A program made the translations under genes and the position numbers. The notes under the pieces were generated by a model. It saw only the letters and a program-made list of their open reading frames with translations. It was not told the origin of the DNA and did no database searches. A stretch of DNA of 64,000 nt from NCBI RefSeq assembly GCF_937616625.2, contig NC_065576.1:36668628-36732627 (forward strand), in the 5' to 3' direction. Positions 59,330 to 64,000 of this stretch are shown here, piece after piece (the first letter of the stretch is position 1; each line of letters begins with the position of its first letter). This DNA is from Mercurialis annua (Eukaryota > Streptophyta > Magnoliopsida > Malpighiales > Euphorbiaceae).

Positions 59330-60050
59330 ACTTATTAAACTCGCGAACTCATCGAGTTGAGTATTTTCGAATTTGAACTCAACTCGAGTAGTTAGATCTC
59401 AACTTGATATGAGTCGAGTCGATTTGAAATATTTTTCAAGTTAATTCCAAGTATCTCACGGGTTTACTCGACTCAATTACACCTCTATTCAATACAACTT
59501 TTCCTCCGTGCTAATAAAAAAAGCAAAAAGTCAATTATCTAAAGTTCGATTAGGTTTGTGAACTCATCGAGCCAATTATTTTTGAGCTCCATCTGGACTG
59601 GATTATTAATTCGAGTGGCTCGAACTCGAAATGAGGCGAATAAAAGTATTATTAAATATATATAAAGGATAAAATAATAAATCATCTAAAGTTTATTAGG
59701 CTCGCGAACTCATCGAGTCGAGTATTTTCGAGTTTGAACTCGACTCGAGTAGCTGGATCTCAACTTGATATGATTCGAGTCGATTTGAAATATTTTTTGA
59801 GGCAATTTCAAGTCACTCACGAGTTGATTCGACTAAATTACACCTATATTTATTACAACCTTTGTTCCGTGCTGGTAAAAAAAAAGCAAATAATTAATTA
59901 TCTAAAGTTTGATTAGGTCTATGAACTCATCAAGCCAAATATTTTAGAGCTCCATTTCGACTTGATAATTAACTCGAGTGGCTCGAACTCGATATGAGTC
60001 GAGTCAATTTCGAAAACTTTTGGAGTCAATTTTGAGAATTTTTGGAGTTA
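59330..60050 (+). repeat. Two-unit tandem repeat (about 362 bp) rich in CTCGA motifs
   Basis: Units 59330-59691 and 59692-60050 share cgcgaactcatcgag, gagtattttcga, tggatctcaacttgatatga, ttacacct(c/a)tatt, tccgtgct and gagtggctcgaactcga. A partial third copy continues to about 60110 (acaacctccgtgatg). The reiterated ctcgaactcga text is typical of subterminal regions of plant hAT-like elements, but no ends were found. Confidence 0.8.
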
Positions 60051-60134
60051 ATAGCGAGTAACTCGCGAGTTGGTTTGACTCGGTTACACCTTCAACTGAA
60101 TACAACCTCCGTGATGATAAAAAATAAAAAGCGC

Positions 60135-60207
60135 CGCCGTCTGTGGGAATCGAACCCACGACCACATGGTTAAAAGCCATGCGCTCTACCAGCTGAGCTA
60201 AGACGGC
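60135..60207 (-). tRNA. trnK-UUU: tRNA-Lys (anticodon UUU)
   Basis: The 73-nt minus-strand unit folds as a standard cloverleaf: acceptor GCCGTCT/AGACGGC with discriminator G, D arm tagctcagctggtagagc (A box), anticodon stem catgg/ccatg with loop CTTTTAA (anticodon TTT), T arm gtgggttcgattcccac (B box). No intron and no encoded CCA, as expected for a nuclear plant tRNA. It stands 90 bases from the PIG-S start codon and is divergently transcribed. Confidence 0.97.
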
Positions 60208-60297
60208 TTGCTGATTTACTTTAGTAATAATTAAATATAAATTATTGTACAAGATTAAAATTTAAAGCAGGCAAGTAGCAAATCATTTTGATCAAAA

Positions 60298-63200
60298 ATG
60301 GCGGAAACTGGAATCTCAGATGCTACAACAAAATCGACCGAGCAACAAGAACAGAAACCCAAAATGGAGCCGGAAGACGATCAAATATCAGAAGCGTCGG
60401 AAAACACCGAATCGCCGGCAGAAGAACCGATCAAATTCGATCCAGAAACCATGCGCACTACTAAACCTAAACTCAAGCGTCTCTTCCTCACTCTCACAGT
60501 CCTCTTCTCCTTCGTCCTAGGTCTTCATTCCTTCAGCTACAATCAACTTCAATTTACATTACACTTTTAGCCACGATTATGAACTTTTTTTAAATTCAAT
60601 TCTAATTCTAATTTGTTCTTCAGGTTTACCTTTCTTATGGAAATCAGTAGAAATCTACAGATCATCGTTACCATTCGACGACATGGAAAAACTCTCAAAC
60701 GAAATCCAATCAAATCCATTACCGCTTCATTTCCAAGCTGTTTTCATCGCTTCACCGAACCCTAATCTCAATCGCCATACCTTACACTCATCTCTATCAT
60801 CTCAAATTACCAAACTAACCTCACAACAACAACAACAAACTAATAATGATGCTAATTTCACTCTCTCTGTTAGCATTTGCAATGCTGATGATCATAACTT
60901 ATCTAGCTTATGTGGAGCGCTTGCAGCCGTTGATTTGAAGTTTGGTGATGATGAGAGTGTTGATGAGGTTTTGCAGAGCGTTTTGAGTGATAGTAGAGTG
61001 TATACTGTTGTGGTGCATGTGACGGGGGAGGAGGGGGTGACGGTTGTGGTGGGGAAGTATCGGCATGCGGTGGTTGTGGTAGGGAAGGAAGTGGATATTG
61101 AGGAGGCGGCGGTGGTGGAGAGAATTGCGGAGGTGTTTGTGAATGTGTTTGGTAATGGAGGTAGAGATGAAGGTTTTGTTCATGAGGAGTTTATGCCTGT
61201 TGGTTCCGATGGAAGGATTGTTTTGTCGTTTAATTTGCTTAACTCGAATCCGCACGATTGGATTTATGATTGGTAATGTTATGAAATATTTTTCTTATTG
61301 CTCTGTTTGTTAGTTGTGTTTGATATTTGTTAATCACCAATGCGTAATCTAGTTAGTATTTTGTTTGCTTCTCAAGGCTGGTTTTTGTGTGGAATAAACA
61401 TGAGTGGAGTAGGGATCTTAAAAGAATATACAGATGGAAAAAGATTGAATTTACTTATACTGAATATCAGTTATATCATAAGCAGCAGTGTTAAGGAGAA
61501 TTCTCTTAATTATTTTGTGTTTTGAGTTTTGAGTTTGAGTTTGTAAGATGAGATATCTACTTGAGTGCATGAAGCTTTTGTTTTCCTGATGTACGTACAT
61601 GCATTCCATTTATCTGTTACCTTTGTTTTTGCAGGGATTTTCAGAGAATAGATGAGACGTTATTGGCTCCGGTGATTGAAGCATTGGCACCTATAGCAAA
61701 TATAAGCGTGGAAAGCCAAGTAACGAGTACACCATTTCTTTATGCAAAAATAAAATAAAATTGTTTATTCAATTCTTTGGCTTTTGTCCATTTTGGTTTT
61801 TTTTGTTTGTAAATATTTCTTTTGTTTTGTTTTCCTCTGCTGATGTTAGTTCTTATTGACAGGTTCTGTACCATACACCTAAGTCTACTTATTCTTCCTG
61901 GGATGACAAGCTGGACAGTTATGTCTTTAATGTTAATGACCTTCCATTCTTTGTATGTTTCATTATATCCTGACTACACATTTATAAATATCAGACAAGT
62001 AAATTACTATGACCATTTTACTGAAATTGAGAATTTGTATCATTTACATGTACTGGATTGCTAAACATTTAGATCGCTGGAGCTCAATTTTTTTCCCTCA
62101 CTTATGTTCTCAATTTTTGTGAATAGGTGAACTCAAATGAATGGCACTTGGATACTTCTACTGCAGCTGGTGGGCGATCAAAGATATTGCAATTTGTGGT
62201 GTATATTATTTTACTTGATATTGTTTTATTTTTTTTAAACTATAACATTGTTTACTTAAATAGTATGATAAATCCATAAATTATCTGGCTATATATACCT
62301 TCATGCTTGTCCCTTTCAGTCGGTTGCATGTATATTCCTTAGGAACTGTTGGTTGTGTTAACTTGGGAATAACCGGTAATTGCTAAGAATTTATTGCCAT
62401 TATTTGGTTGCAATTGTTTCTGGAAATCTTCTTTCCCTTTAGAAAGGAGAAATATTTTTCACTGAAAAAGATCTTTATATTATTTCGTTGTCTTTTCAGA
62501 TATGTACCATCTGCTGATGAATGTCCTCTTCTTCTGAAGCTTCCAAATGGACAAGTTTCTGCAACAAATGGCTTCATTTCCCCTGTTAGTTATCAAGTTT
62601 TTGTTAGCTCTCACTTGTTGGTAGCCAGCATCTTTCTTGCAAAGTCATTGCTTAATGTTACTAATTCTAATGGCTTACTGCAGATGTGGGGAGGAGTTAC
62701 AGTGTGGAATTCCCCAAGCTGTTCAAAAGATTCAGAAGGTGAGCTTCCCGAGAGGCATATGATATCTACTCAGGTTAGATGTTCATTTCTTAAGTGACCA
62801 GGTTGGCTTAATTGCTTAAATTTATCATCTGGTTCCTTGCCATTTAGCTTTAATGTTAGTATTAGAAGCTTGCTTAAAGATCATTACAACTAGTTGAAGG
62901 AATAATCTAATATGAGCAGGCTGTTCTCTATTAATTTTTTATTTTGACAAAAAAAATCTGCCGTCAGGATGTTTACTTTAAACTAGAAACTAACCACACT
63001 TTGCTGAGTTGCATGATGGGGCGAAAAACAATCCTTTTTACTTCATTACAGACCTGTGCAAACATTCAGAATCCTTTTCAATTCATTAAAAGACTGCCCA
63101 AACAATACAGAACCCTCTTAAGATAGATAGAGCACATTGCAGATACGCACTAGAATCCACTCCAATGCATGTTGACCTCGTCAAAGCTTTCCAATACCAT

Positions 63201-63488
63201 TTTTGTTCTCTGGTTAGGTTAGAATATATGTAATTAGTTGAAGAAATGTAGTAAACTACCGCATAGCGCTATCTGAAATGACCAGATATAATGTCCTAAC
63301 CTCTTAGATGGATTCTGTTTATGTTTCTGAGGTTTGATACATGCTAATTCTGAACAGGAACTTCAGAAGATATTTGAAGTTTTCATGGGGCAATTTCGGC
63401 AACTTTTTGGTCTCAAATCTGGTAGTATTTATGTTGGTGCATACGGCAGTTACAACCTCTTATCTAGTGAAAGGGGCTTCACACAATG
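60298..63488 (+). CDS. PIGS: GPI transamidase subunit PIG-S (3' end outside window)
   Basis: PIG-S is part of the ER complex that attaches GPI anchors to proteins. Eight exons join in phase: 60298-60520, 60624-61272, 61635-61719, 61863-61952, 62127-62200, 62500-62584, 62684-62773 and 63358-63488; the last ends mid-codon (TG|), so the gene continues beyond base 64000. The N-terminus is acidic and cytosolic, followed by a membrane segment (residues about 59-80, KRLFLTLTVLFSFVLGLPFLW) and then a lumenal domain. Family phrases: HDWIYDWDFQRIDETLLAPV, STAAGGRSKILQFVVYVPSA, TNGFISPMWGGVTVWNSP, and SGSIYVGAYGSYNLLSSERG. A Gln run (about residue 130) is a variable insert. One donor is weak in look (ggt|gtatat at 62201) but phase and homology fix it. 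Confidence 0.93.
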
Positions 63489-64000
63489 GTATGCAAACAT
63501 TCTTTGCGCACATCTAATTTAGGGTATGAAGCACTGTCTCTGACAGTGTAAATTTTTATTTACCAAATAAGCTCATCTACAGGAATGATTTGCCACATTG
63601 CAAGCTAATAGTTGCTGTTAAAGTCCATCTTTTTGCCAGATATTAAAAACTTCATTTAGTTGATTCAGAGGATGCATTGCATTATATCACCATCACAATA
63701 GGTTTCTTATATTCCTCTGACACCATTACAGAACACCTTACATTGTTAAGGTCGTTTTAACACCAAGTCTTCTTTCAAAGTAAATTTTGTATAAACTTGA
63801 AGCTAAAAGTCCTCACTGTTTCATCCTGTCAAAATATCATATCATAGGTCCCAACGTATTCATAAAGAACAACCGCTATTCTTAAGGCTACATATTTTCT
63901 CCACTGTAGTCCAAATTTTCATTGACAAATAGGTTGCTTAACCTGCTTTATTGAGAATATAGAAACCAATGCTTAACCTGCTTTATTAAAAATAGAGAAA

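Noticed and set aside
60004..60252. Minus-strand frame containing AQLVERMAFNHVVVGSIPT
   Set aside because: This is the well-known false translation of a tRNA-Lys gene.
1..64000. CRISPR arrays, operons, riboswitches, prophage
   Set aside because: The sequence is plant nuclear DNA; direct repeats seen here are tandem satellites or transposon parts, with no spacer-repeat pattern.

Overview
This is nuclear DNA from a flowering plant, almost certainly a eudicot. It is AT-rich, its genes have GT-AG introns, most of the space between genes is transposon debris, and the genes are plant-specific (acyl-ACP thioesterase A, RIN4, PLS-class PPR, group D MAP kinase kinase, plant mobile domain). The FATA N-terminus looks to me most like Euphorbiaceae/Malpighiales proteins; that is recollection, not a search result.

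Layout. 1-840 (-): partial membrane protein of the ER-body/VIT-like family, leaving the window on the left. 1490-9716 (-): tandem pair of plastid oleoyl-ACP thioesterase genes (FATA). The upstream copy has lost two introns exactly and carries a MITE almost touching a splice acceptor; the downstream copy holds a SINE and a hAT-like element in its introns. 9717-24170: transposon-dominated (MULE-type MITEs, a 5-kb degenerate CACTA element, a 2.65-kb foldback element with a Helitron-like insertion and GATA-type minisatellite). 24237-24509 (+): small secreted protein of unknown function. 25626-26747 (-): RING E3 resembling SUMO-targeted ubiquitin ligases. 28403-30190 (-): CDC45. 32406-about 34520 (+): truncated plant-mobile-domain gene whose first intron holds a GC-rich array of nested palindromes, followed by a nested transposon pair. 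37831-42334 (-): RIN4 immune regulator. 42650-49700: gene-poor, with several MITEs and a duplicated tail of the kinase gene. 49752-50765 (-): atypical group D MAPKK. 50900-55600: gene-poor, with a MITE, a solo LTR and a SINE. 55651-56978 (+): BAP31-like ER protein. 57270-59057 (-): PPR protein. 59330-60050: tandem repeat. 60135-60207 (-): tRNA-Lys(UUU). 60298 to the right edge (+): PIG-S, GPI transamidase subunit, 3' end outside the window.

The genes do not form a pathway; this is ordinary plant gene order. I found no clear new multi-gene system. The strongest unusual signals are the exact double intron loss in one FATA copy, the palindrome array in the PMD intron, the kinase with HLD instead of HRD and Glu at an activation-loop phosphosite, the uncharacterised secreted protein, and a roughly 108-bp tRNA-derived SINE family seen twice with perfect target-site duplications. 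Exon models were built by eye from splice signals, reading phase and family knowledge; no alignment or expression data were available.
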